A stretch of DNA of 5,985 bases from JBDTLH01 sp039934875 (GCA_039934875.1 JBDTLH010000306.1:1-5985); one strand, 5' to 3'; numbered from the stretch's first letter, positions 1 through 5,881 are shown. The notes: a model not told the origin generated them from the sequence alone. Translations and numbers: made by a program.

Positions 1-2
1 TC

Positions 3-35
3 AACCACTATGACGTGAACAACGGAGGCGCATGA
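3..35 (+). CDS. 3' end of an upstream gene (partial, unidentified)
   Basis: Reading frame 3 is open from the window edge and encodes NHYDVNNGGA before a TGA at 33-35. That stop overlaps the ATG at 32 in an ATGA arrangement, the usual signature of translationally coupled genes, and the same junction recurs at 994-997. Frames 1 and 2 both stop within the first 18 bases, so this is the only frame that can carry an incoming gene on this strand. Eleven codons are too few to identify the product. The call rests on the overlap and could be chance. Confidence 0.4.
   Translation, partial: NHYDVNNGGA
24..28 (+). promoter_or_regulatory. Shine-Dalgarno GGAGG for the start at 32
   Basis: GGAGG lies 3 nt before the ATG at 32, which is closer than ideal but a full consensus core. 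It supports 32 as the original start of the Ig-like protein gene over the in-frame ATG at 161, which has only AAAGG one base upstream. Confidence 0.5.
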
Positions 36-997
36 AGCGCAGCACATCTGTCATCAAGCAACGTGCATCTGTCATCCTGAGCGCAGCGAAGGACCTCGGG
101 TCTCCTCCGCGGGCCCCGGTGCGCCCCATCCTTCGCGCGCGCTCTTTGCATGCCAAAGGTATGCTGCTATTCGTTCTCATCCTCACACTCCCCCTCTTCG
201 CCGCCGATCTCCGCGTTCCCCCGCAAATCACCGCCGGCAAAAGCGCCACCATCGGCGTCACAGGATCGGGCACTCTCTACATCTCCGGCCCCGGCTTCGC
301 CGCCAAGCACGAGGTCAGTGACGGCAACTTCGAACTCCAACCCGAAGAGACACGCGCGGCCGGACGCTATCTCGCCATCTTGAAATCCCGGGACGGTATA
401 GTTACCAGAGACTTCACCATCGTTCCCGATGAGACGGTCAAATTGATCTTTCAGGCGCGCCCCTCGCGTGTTCCGGTCGCGCGGCAGAAAGTAATCAGCG
501 GTTCCGCCTTTGTCTTCGACCAGTTCGACAATCTCATTACCAAACCCACGCCGGTGAACTTTCAGTTAACGGTGAACGGCGCGACCACCCTCAATAAGAA
601 TGTGACCAGCAAAGACGGCATCGCCTGGACTCAGACCAACTCCAGCCCCCGCGCGGGCGCCGCTCAATTCATCGCCTCCATAGGCGCTGACAGCGTGCGC
701 CGCGTGGTTCAGCAGGTTGCGTCCGATCCCTGCGGGCTGAAGATGCACGCCCAGTTGGTCGGTGATCAGCTAGTGGTTGAGACCGACCCGGTGCGCGATT
801 GTTCAGGAAATCGCGTTCCTGACGGCACCATCGTCACCTTCACCGCGCAAGAAGCCAACGGCACCCGCGACCAGGTGGATGCGCGCGTCAAGAAGGGCAT
901 CGCACGGGCCACCCTGCCTAGCATGGACGCTGGAGTGATCACGGTCGCTTCGGGAGTCACGCTTGGCAATCAGGTGCGTATCGGGGCCGCTGAATGA
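32..997 (+). CDS. Secreted protein with Ig-like (Big_1-like) segments
   Basis: A 321-residue protein of unknown function, predicted to be exported. Residues 44-58 form a signal-peptide-like hydrophobic stretch (MLLFVLILTLPLFAA) with a plausible cleavage after Ala58. The mature part is beta-rich and reads as about three Ig-like segments: roughly 60-131, 135-228 and 232-317. The second and third have the invasin/Big_1 look: a linker such as DQFDNLI or DCSGNRVPDG, a V.F.LT or IVTFTA strand, then DGIAW or KKGIARA and a final AG....AS strand pair. Cys234 and Cys257 could form a disulfide. The start at 32 is favoured by GGAGG and by the ATGA overlap with the preceding frame. Residues 13-43 are translated from a dispersed repeat, giving an abnormally long Arg-rich n-region; ATG 161 (codon 44) is an alternative start but would leave no positive charge before the hydrophobic core. 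It overlaps the next gene by ATGA. A structural, adhesion or envelope-assembly role is inference. Confidence 0.75.
   Translation: MKRSTSVIKQRASVILSAAKDLGSPPRAPVRPILRARSLHAKGMLLFVLILTLPLFAADLRVPPQITAGKSATIGVTGSGTLYISGPGFAAKHEVSDGNFELQPEETRAAGRYLAILKSRDGIVTRDFTIVPDETVKLIFQARPSRVPVARQKVISGSAFVFDQFDNLITKPTPVNFQLTVNGATTLNKNVTSKDGIAWTQTNSSPRAGAAQFIASIGADSVRRVVQQVASDPCGLKMHAQLVGDQLVVETDPVRDCSGNRVPDGTIVTFTAQEANGTRDQVDARVKKGIARATLPSMDAGVITVASGVTLGNQVRIGAAE
45..76 (+). repeat. 11-bp direct repeat (CATCTGTCATC), 21-bp period
   Basis: CATCTGTCATC occurs at 45-55 and again at 66-76. The 21-bp offset is seven codons, so the reading frame is kept (SVIKQRASVI). The second copy leads into the larger dispersed repeat, so this may be a duplication made at the edge of that element. 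Confidence 0.6.
66..159 (+). repeat. Acidobacteria-style dispersed palindromic repeat inside a CDS
   Basis: The 5' part contains GTCATCCTGAGCGCAGCGAA and continues to GGACCTCGGGTCTCC. The 3' part runs GTGCGCCCCATCCTTCGCGC, then CTCTTT and an imperfect complementary arm GCATGCCAAAGG, giving a degenerate stem-loop over about 130-159. I recognise the opening and the CCTTCGCGC...CTCTTTGC hairpin as repeats common in intergenic regions of acidobacterial genomes; this is recall, not a search. Read on the plus strand the element gives VILSAAKDL, and on the minus strand FAALRMT, peptides often seen as spurious translations of this repeat. Here the whole element is open in the frame of the Ig-like protein and lies between its first codons and its signal-peptide core. 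Confidence 0.75.
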
Positions 998-1620
998 GCC
1001 TGAAACTCGCCGCCATGTTCAACGAAGAAAAAAAAGACGGTAGAGTGCGGGCAGGCTCTCAGCCTGCCGCTTACCACGCCGGTGCCGCAAAACCAACCCT
1101 CCACAAGATCATCTTCCTCCTGGGCCTCGCTCTCGTCCTCTCCGCAGCACCGCTCCTCCTCCACGCCTTCGCCGATAACTCAGCCCCGCCGCCGGCCATC
1201 ACCATCAACACCTCTGCCGCGCAACCCCGCCCGCTTGAGGACGCCACCACCCAATCGGTTGCGCGCGTTTACAGCCAGGCTTGGACCGACCTCGACCGCG
1301 CTCTCACCCGGAACGACGCTTCGGCGCTCAACGCCGCCTTCGTCGGCTTCGCGAACGCACGCTATGCCGCACAAATCAAGCAGCAGCTCAAGGCGGGGAT
1401 GACCGTGCACCTCATCGCACACTCGCATAACGCCTCCGCCGTCTTCTACGGCATCGAAGGGGCGTCGCTGGAGATTCGCGACGACGTTCAACTGGAGCGT
1501 CAGGTGCTCGCCAAAGGCAAGATCATCGCCAGCGAAACCAAAACCATTCCCTTCGTGGCCATCCTCACCGTCGTCGATAACGGATGGAAGGTGCGCGTGC
1601 TCGAAGAGGCCCAGCAGTAA
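994..1620 (+). CDS. Single-pass membrane protein with small extracytoplasmic domain
   Basis: A 208-residue protein of unknown function. Residues 37-58 (KIIFLLGLALVLSAAPLLLH) form one membrane anchor or uncleaved signal. A Pro/Ser/Thr-rich linker follows (about 61-82). A compact domain from about 84 to 205 starts with helices containing SVARVYSQAWTDLDRAL and AALNAAF-like residues, then strands (MTVHLIAHSHNASAVFY, LEIRDDVQLE, TIPFVAILTVVDNGWKVRVL). This helix-then-sheet order, ending in a strand with NGWKV, resembles NTF2-like folds; that is an inference from pattern only. The start at 994 overlaps the previous stop (ATGA); ATG 1015 is a second in-frame candidate. No usable start lies between the repeat-derived residues 16-33 and the anchor, so those residues are probably translated. 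It is probably co-translated with the Ig-like protein upstream and may act with it in the envelope. Confidence 0.7.
   Translation: MSLKLAAMFNEEKKDGRVRAGSQPAAYHAGAAKPTLHKIIFLLGLALVLSAAPLLLHAFADNSAPPPAITINTSAAQPRPLEDATTQSVARVYSQAWTDLDRALTRNDASALNAAFVGFANARYAAQIKQQLKAGMTVHLIAHSHNASAVFYGIEGASLEIRDDVQLERQVLAKGKIIASETKTIPFVAILTVVDNGWKVRVLEEAQQ
1036..1087 (+). repeat. Second palindromic repeat, in-frame in the membrane-protein gene
   Basis: GCAGGCT (1051-1057) and AGCCTGC (1061-1067) form a 7-bp stem with a CTC loop. It extends with G1050-C1068 and, past a bulged G1049, C1048-G1069 and G1047-C1070. Outer GGTA (1039-1042) and TACC (1072-1075) are also complementary. The stem translates as RAGSQPAA. 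It resembles small dispersed hairpins of GC-rich genomes, but copy number cannot be judged from one window. An A8 tract (1028-1035) sits just upstream. Confidence 0.6.
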
Positions 1621-1628
1621 CGGACCGC

Positions 1629-1988
1629 CTAACCGCGCGGCAGTGCGCCTCTGATCACCTCAAGTGCGGCTCGAGTATCCGCGACTTCCACGATCAGCTC
1701 GTCGTACTGATCGTCTCTCAACTCGATCACAATCGTATTCTCTGGATTATGAACGTCCCAGAAAACCCGCCTGCCATCCTGATAGAAGCTGCCGGCGGTG
1801 ATCACCCCGGGGAAGTTCGTCCCAAGCATTTTGAGCCCATGCCACCATCCACGAGCGATCTCGGGATCAGCCCGAACGCCCGCGATGTGCCGCAGCGGAA
1901 TCTCGAGCGAGCTCTTCAACGCCCAAAGCTTATCCGCCCCTTCTACGCGCAGAACCAATGGGTCGCCGGAGATAGATAATTCCACCAT
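1629..1988 (-). CDS. Conserved-looking small soluble protein, possible PH-like fold
   Basis: A 119-residue cytoplasmic protein with no signal or membrane segment. It is beta-rich with a C-terminal helix. Visible landmarks are LVLRVEGADKLWALKSSLEIPL (11-32, cited as two strands around the DKLWALK core), a possible short helix near 40-50, GTNFPGVITAGSF (56-68), RRVFWDV (73-79), then ENTIVIELRDDQYDELIVEV (83-102) and a final helix about 104-115. Strand order plus terminal helix suggests a pleckstrin-homology-like barrel. I recall similar unnamed proteins with the LWALKS, GVITAG and VFWDV signatures in actinobacteria and other soil bacteria, but no function. It ends 8 bp from the convergent membrane-protein gene and lies 42 bp downstream of the disordered-protein gene on the same strand. 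No Shine-Dalgarno precedes the ATG; see the promoter candidate at 1998-2026. Confidence 0.7.
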   Translation of the reverse strand: MVELSISGDPLVLRVEGADKLWALKSSLEIPLRHIAGVRADPEIARGWWHGLKMLGTNFPGVITAGSFYQDGRRVFWDVHNPENTIVIELRDDQYDELIVEVADTRAALEVIRGALPRG

Positions 1989-1997
1989 TGATATACG

Positions 1998-2026
1998 AAT
2001 CTAAACTGCGGCCGGATCCTTAGCAA
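1998..2026 (-). promoter_or_regulatory. Candidate promoter giving a near-leaderless transcript
   Basis: On the minus strand TTGCTA (2026-2021, 4/6 to -35 consensus) and TAGATT (2003-1998, 4/6 to -10 consensus) are separated by 17 bp. Transcription would begin about 3-5 nt before the ATG at 1988, consistent with the missing Shine-Dalgarno. The -35 begins just after the stop codon of the upstream gene. The match is modest and co-transcription with that gene remains possible. Confidence 0.3.
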
Positions 2027-2030
2027 ATAG

Positions 2031-2507
2031 CTACGCTGCCCTGGGCTTAGAACCAGTGCGTCTTCCCCCGGCCTGGGCGTCATCGCGCCTGCTCACCACC
2101 TTCTTCTGCCGCTGATCTTCTTCCTCCTGCCCGTGCGCGGTGATGCCCTGGGCGTCGGGCGCGCCTCCCCGCTTTTCGGCGGCGCCATGATTGCTCCGCG
2201 TCAGCGGATTGCTCTGCTTCGGTGACGGTTCGTGGGTGCTGGTCTTCGAGTTCGTATCGTGCTTCCTTTGCACGGTCGTCTTCAGCGGACCACGATTGCC
2301 CGCCGTCTGCGCCTGCGCTTCGAGCTCGAGGTCTGCCTGCTCGCGCTCCCCTTCGCGTTGCGGGACCGTACCCTTCACATAAGCCGAATCGGTGGGACGC
2401 CGCCCCGTATTCGCGACCGTCTCCGCCTCCCATGATGCCGGCGCAGCGCTCTGCTCCGCCGCTCGACCTGTTTTGTCCGGCAATTTCCCTTCGCTGTTGG
2501 ATTTCAT
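2031..2507 (-). CDS. Predicted intrinsically disordered hydrophilic protein
   Basis: A 158-residue protein that I do not recognise. It is dominated by Ala, Gln, Glu, Arg, Lys, Thr, Ser, Gly and Pro, with no Cys or Phe and a single Trp (26) and Tyr (43). There is no hydrophobic core, signal or membrane segment. Acidic and basic charges are mixed (for example QREGEREQ near 50-57 and GQEEEDQRQKK near 126-136), ending in a basic tail (GGRRTGSKPRAA). This composition predicts an unfolded polyampholyte, like hydrophilins or nucleic-acid-associated tails; no specific role follows. The gene looks real because GGAGG lies 6 nt before the ATG. It diverges from the membrane-protein gene across 52 bp and runs towards the 119-residue protein gene 42 bp downstream. 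The opposite strand has open frames, but none with comparable start signals. Confidence 0.65.
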   Translation of the reverse strand: MKSNSEGKLPDKTGRAAEQSAAPASWEAETVANTGRRPTDSAYVKGTVPQREGEREQADLELEAQAQTAGNRGPLKTTVQRKHDTNSKTSTHEPSPKQSNPLTRSNHGAAEKRGGAPDAQGITAHGQEEEDQRQKKVVSRRDDAQAGGRRTGSKPRAA

Positions 2508-2513
2508 AACATT

Positions 2514-2518
2514 CCTCC
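2514..2518 (-). promoter_or_regulatory. Shine-Dalgarno GGAGG for the disordered-protein gene
   Basis: On the minus strand GGAGG is followed by 6 nt (AATGTT) and then the ATG at 2507. This is near-ideal spacing and the best single argument that this low-complexity reading frame is a gene. Confidence 0.7.
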
Positions 2519-2547
2519 GTATGGAACTATGACACCCAATCGCCCGC

Positions 2548-2552
2548 AGAGG
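2548..2552 (+). promoter_or_regulatory. Shine-Dalgarno AGAGG selecting the GTG start at 2560
   Basis: AGAGG lies 7 nt before GTG at 2560. No in-frame ATG occurs between here and the first membrane segment, and the alternative GTG at 2632 has no Shine-Dalgarno, so GTG 2560 is preferred. Confidence 0.55.
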
Positions 2553-2559
2553 TTTCCCC

Positions 2560-3783
2560 GTGGGATCTCGTCACCCGCCGAGCCGAAAGTCGAGGCCTGA
2601 ACCGCGCAACTACTCCCCTGTAAACTGGTCAGTGACCTTGCCCCACATCGGACGCCCGCAAATCTTTGCCGCGCTCCTGCTGCTGTTGTTCTTCTTTCAA
2701 GGGCTTTGGCTGCTCAACAACAAGCCCGCCGCTCCCCAGGACTACTCGCGGCTCGATTGCGGGCGCTCGCTGCTGCACATTTATCCGCAGGGCACATGCC
2801 AGTCGGACGATTCGCCGCTTGCCGCCTCTGCCGCCGCCGCACCGTTCTTCGTCATGCGCAGCATCGGAGTCGGCGAAGCCAAAACCAAGACCAGTGCACT
2901 CAGCGAGTGGGACCTCTTCCGCTTCGCACCCTGGACCACCTCCGCCTCTCGCCTGCCGTTTCTGTTCTTCGGCGTCTGGCTGGGCGGCGGTTTGTGGTGG
3001 GTGGCAAAACGCCTCTTCGGCGCCGCCGGAGGCATCGTTGCCCTCGCCCTCTACTGCACCTCGCCGCTGCTGATCTCCGCAGCCAGCATTATCTCGCCTG
3101 AGATCATCGCCGCCTGGGGCTTTTTCGGGGCCATCTACACCGCCATCGGCATCGGACACACCCTGCTCGCTCCCGTGCGCGAATGGCGTCTGCGTATCCT
3201 CTTGCTCGGTGCTGCCCTCGGACTTACCGCCGCCGCAGTCCCCGTCGCCGCGCTCGTCGCCTTCGCCTTCTGCGTCTTTTTTGTGCTCTATCTCGCCCCC
3301 GGCAGGCGCTGGCACGCGCTCGCGGTGCTGATCGCATCCTCGCTGTTCGCCATCATCATCGCCCTGCTATGCGCCGGCCCACGCTGGCAATTGCTGATCG
3401 CATCCTCGCCCAGGCTCTCCGCCGCCTGGATACTGCGCTTCTTCTCGCAGGCCCACAACATCCCCCTTTATTCCCTGGCCGCCGTCGCGTTGGCGACATT
3501 TCTGGGCTGGCGCCGGGCCCGTTACTTCGGCAACTGGACGCCCCTGCTCGTCGCCGCCGTCGCACCTTTCGTCGCAGTACGCTGGACCAGCCTGGAACCG
3601 CTGGTCTGGGCGTTGCCCTTCCTCTTCGTCTTCACCGGCGGCATCTTCGCCGATCTGTTCGAATCGAAGCTGCGCCGCCCCGCCGTCGTCATTGCCGTGC
3701 TCCTCATCGCCGCCCAGGGATGGCTAGGATGGAACACGCTGCAACGTTCGGTCGAGGTCCTCAAGACCGTCGGCGGCCATTAG
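2560..3783 (+). CDS. GT-C / GT39 (ArnT/PMT-like) polytopic membrane protein
   Basis: A 407-residue integral membrane protein that probably transfers sugar from a polyprenyl-phosphate carrier at the outer face of the cytoplasmic membrane. A basic N-terminal tail of about 33 residues precedes the first membrane segment (about 35-53). A long polar loop (54-130) follows, then about eight or nine further hydrophobic segments to residue 391. The GT39 feel comes from the stretch SEWDLFRFAP, SRLPFLFFGV (130-139), KRLFGAAGGIVALAL (150-164), CTSPLL and SPEII (179-183); these match the family's RLPS..FG, RRLFG, SP and TPD-type motifs in order. The first-loop acidic motif, usually DE, appears instead as DYSRLD (61-66), and the loop has Cys67 and Cys80. 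At 407 residues it is shorter than typical family members, so it may be a divergent or reduced member, and activity is uncertain. It uses a GTG start and ends 31 bp from the convergent helicase gene. Confidence 0.7.
   Translation: MGSRHPPSRKSRPEPRNYSPVNWSVTLPHIGRPQIFAALLLLLFFFQGLWLLNNKPAAPQDYSRLDCGRSLLHIYPQGTCQSDDSPLAASAAAAPFFVMRSIGVGEAKTKTSALSEWDLFRFAPWTTSASRLPFLFFGVWLGGGLWWVAKRLFGAAGGIVALALYCTSPLLISAASIISPEIIAAWGFFGAIYTAIGIGHTLLAPVREWRLRILLLGAALGLTAAAVPVAALVAFAFCVFFVLYLAPGRRWHALAVLIASSLFAIIIALLCAGPRWQLLIASSPRLSAAWILRFFSQAHNIPLYSLAAVALATFLGWRRARYFGNWTPLLVAAVAPFVAVRWTSLEPLVWALPFLFVFTGGIFADLFESKLRRPAVVIAVLLIAAQGWLGWNTLQRSVEVLKTVGGH
3326..3409 (+). repeat. 18-bp exact direct repeat, 66-bp offset
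   Basis: TGCTGATCGCATCCTCGC occurs at 3326-3343 and 3392-3409. The offset is 22 codons, in frame, and encodes LIASS twice (257-261 and 279-283) at the edges of neighbouring membrane segments. It could be a local duplication remnant or gene-conversion patch. Confidence 0.6.
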
Positions 3784-3814
3784 ATCAGCTTGCAGGAGCC
3801 AGCGGCCAACAGCG

Positions 3815-5881
3815 TCATCGTTCTTCCGCAAAGAAGTCTTCGATCTCGTCCAGCGTCGTCACGCGATGATAATTCGGCAGGCTATCGAAAAAGACTCTAC
3901 CGTAATGCTGGCGCAGGATGCGGTTATCGAGCAGCACCAGCAGCCCGCGATCATCGAGCGAACGGATCAGCCGCCCAAAGCCCTGCTTCAGCGTGAGCAC
4001 CGCCTCCGGCACCTGGTATTGCAGGAACGCATTCTGATTCTCGGCCTTGAGCGCATTGATCCTCGCCTCCACAATCGGATCGTTCGGCACCGCAAACGGC
4101 AGCTTGTCGATAATCACACAACTGAGTTGCTCGCCCTGCACGTCCACGCCCTGCCAGAATGACGATGTCGCGAACAGTACCGCGTTCTCCGCCTCGCGGA
4201 ACTGTTCAAGCAGCGCCGTCTTGGGCGCGCTGCCCTGCAGTAATAGTTCGTAAGGAAGCTCTGCCAACAGCCGTTCATACATCCGCTGCATCTGCGCGTA
4301 GCTGGTAAACAGGCAGAAGGCGCGCCCGCATGTGAGCTTCAGAATGTCGCGCACCCGGTCGGCGGCACGCGCGAGGAATTCAGGCGAGCGCGCATCCGGC
4401 AAATCCGCCGGCACGTACAACAACGCCTGACGGGGATAATCGAAGTGCGAGGGAATCACCGCCTCGCGCGCATTCTCAATCCCCAGCCTGCCAGTCACAT
4501 AATCGAGCGTGTTTGAAACCGCCATGGTCGCCGACGTGAGCACGATCGACGAGAAGCGCGAGAACAACGTCCGCCGCAGTATCTCCGAGACGTCAATCCG
4601 CGTCGCCTGCAAAAAGACGTTAAAACGTCCGGCCGTCTTGCCCCGAAAAGCGCGCCGCTCGATCCAAAAGACGGTATTGCGGTCTTCGTTCTCCATGCAG
4701 AACTCGAGCGCGGCGGCAAGCTCGTGCGTGCGCCGCAGAAACGTCAGCGCCTCATCGGGCTTCTCCGGCAGCTTGCTTAACTCCGCTGCCACCCGCCCGA
4801 TCGCATTGCTAAGTCCGATGTAGTGGTCTCCATCGGTTTCGAGAAAGCGGCCCCGGAAGCGAAATGCGAAGCGTCCATTGCCCGGCGGCAGAGACGCAAA
4901 AAAACGCGCCGAATTATCCAGCAAACTCCCTAACGCCGCAAACAGCGTGGGGGAAAACTTGCGCTTGGCTTTGAGCGTGTTCTGAATATCGCGGCACAGC
5001 TCCTCGATCCGCAGATTGCTGACCTGCACTCCGAAATAGCTTCCCGCCACGTCCTCAAGCTCATGCGCCTCGTCGAAGATCACCACCGTGGCATCGGGCA
5101 GTACCCCTGAATCCGGCGGCGCCTGGCCATCTTCGGACCGCGATGCCGCCTCGGCTTTGATCGCAAGATCGGCAAAGAACAGATGATGGTTGACGATCAC
5201 CAGATCGCTCTCCATCGCTTTGCGCCGCATCTCCGTGATAAAACAGCGCTCCCATTGCGGACATTTCTGTCCCGTGCAGTTATCGGCGCGCGCGTCGATC
5301 TTGTGCCAGAGCTGCGAGGCCTCGGGCAAAAACGCGAGCTCCGCGCGGTCACCCGTCTCCGTTGTCTTCTCCCAAGCAGTGATCTTCTCGTATTGCTCCA
5401 CTTCGGCGAGCTCGGATAAAACCGGCTGCTCCGCCAGCGTGTAGAGCTTCTCCCGGCAGAGATAGTTCGCGCGTCCCTTCATGTAAGCCACCTTGAGCAC
5501 CCCGCGCTGCTGGAACAACGCGTCCTCCAGCAGCGGAACATCTTTATAGAAAAGCTGCTCCTGCAGGTTCTTCGTCCCCGTGGATACGATGACACGCTTC
5601 CCGCTGCGCAACGCCGGCAGTAGATACGCCAGCGTCTTGCCGGTCCCGGTGCCCGCTTCGACGATCAGGTGGCGCCGCTCCCTAAGCGCCCGCTCCACGG
5701 ACTCCGCCATCTCCAGCTGCCCGCGGCGGAATTCAAAGTTAGGGAAACGCTCGCTCAATATCCCGCCCGCGGCGACGAACTGATGCAGCGTGGGATAAGA
5801 TATCGCCGCGGCTTGGGGAGTAGAAGACAATGTGGAATTGTGGCATTTGTAATCCGGTAAAGTGATTTTCACTTCACCCAT
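3815..5881 (-). CDS. dinG: DinG/YoaA-type Fe-S ATP-dependent DNA helicase (SF2, XPD family)
   Basis: A 5'-3' DNA helicase of the XPD/DinG family, expected to act in the cytoplasm on replication-blocking structures such as R-loops or damaged forks. With the start at 5881 it has 688 residues; E. coli DinG has about 716. Positions here count from the longer start at 5974: subtract 31 for the shorter. In order: Q-motif-like RRGQLEM (83-89), Walker A GTGTGKT (108-114), Cys173, Cys233, Cys238 and Cys244 for a 4Fe-4S cluster (C-x4-C-x5-C as in E. coli DinG), NHHLFF (262-267), DEAH (301-304), SATM (481-484), SSFWQGVDV (604-612) and QGFGRLIRS (664-672). No exonuclease domain is present, so it is the enterobacterial rather than the staphylococcal layout. 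ATGs at 5974, 5929 and 5881 share the frame. The first 31 residues of the longest version are Cys/Tyr/Trp-rich, unlike the family, and a promoter overlaps them, so 5881 is preferred. However, 5974 has GAGG 6 nt upstream. DinG versus YoaA cannot be settled here. Confidence 0.93.
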   Translation of the reverse strand: MGEVKITLPDYKCHNSTLSSTPQAAAISYPTLHQFVAAGGILSERFPNFEFRRGQLEMAESVERALRERRHLIVEAGTGTGKTLAYLLPALRSGKRVIVSTGTKNLQEQLFYKDVPLLEDALFQQRGVLKVAYMKGRANYLCREKLYTLAEQPVLSELAEVEQYEKITAWEKTTETGDRAELAFLPEASQLWHKIDARADNCTGQKCPQWERCFITEMRRKAMESDLVIVNHHLFFADLAIKAEAASRSEDGQAPPDSGVLPDATVVIFDEAHELEDVAGSYFGVQVSNLRIEELCRDIQNTLKAKRKFSPTLFAALGSLLDNSARFFASLPPGNGRFAFRFRGRFLETDGDHYIGLSNAIGRVAAELSKLPEKPDEALTFLRRTHELAAALEFCMENEDRNTVFWIERRAFRGKTAGRFNVFLQATRIDVSEILRRTLFSRFSSIVLTSATMAVSNTLDYVTGRLGIENAREAVIPSHFDYPRQALLYVPADLPDARSPEFLARAADRVRDILKLTCGRAFCLFTSYAQMQRMYERLLAELPYELLLQGSAPKTALLEQFREAENAVLFATSSFWQGVDVQGEQLSCVIIDKLPFAVPNDPIVEARINALKAENQNAFLQYQVPEAVLTLKQGFGRLIRSLDDRGLLVLLDNRILRQHYGRVFFDSLPNYHRVTTLDEIEDFFAEER

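Larger units (their letters stand above)
2508..2559. promoter_or_regulatory. Divergent intergenic spacer
   Basis: These 52 bp are the only space between the divergent disordered-protein and GT-C-like genes, so promoters for both must lie here or reach into the coding regions. I see no convincing -35/-10 pair for either. The spacer holds both ribosome-binding sites (2514-2518 minus, 2548-2552 plus). Confidence 0.45.

Noticed and set aside
1..273. 90-codon minus-strand frame across the dispersed repeat
   Set aside because: Contains the spurious FAALRMT translation of the repeat and runs opposite the signal-peptide gene; no start signal.
1621..1628. Terminator between the convergent membrane-protein and 119-residue protein genes
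   Set aside because: Only 8 bp separate the stops, and no hairpin with a T-run is seen nearby.
1584..1979. 131-codon plus-strand open frame opposite the 119-residue protein
   Set aside because: It starts inside the membrane-protein gene, has no ribosome-binding site, and its sequence lacks the motif-like pattern of the minus-strand protein. It is the antisense shadow.
2222..2509. Plus-strand open frames opposite the disordered-protein gene
   Set aside because: No Shine-Dalgarno, Arg/Pro/Ser-rich products, and the minus strand has a well-placed GGAGG.
2629..3315. 228-codon minus-strand open frame opposite the GT-C-like gene
   Set aside because: The product is Gly/Glu/Ala-rich low complexity, typical of the complement of a Leu/Ala-rich membrane protein in high-GC DNA.
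3784..3814. Possible bidirectional terminator between the convergent genes
   Set aside because: The CGGCCA copies here are direct, not inverted, and no stem with a T-run is visible on either strand.
3183..3869. 228-codon plus-strand frame within the GT-C-like gene
   Set aside because: An extremely Arg-rich product from an out-of-frame reading; it also runs antisense into the helicase gene.
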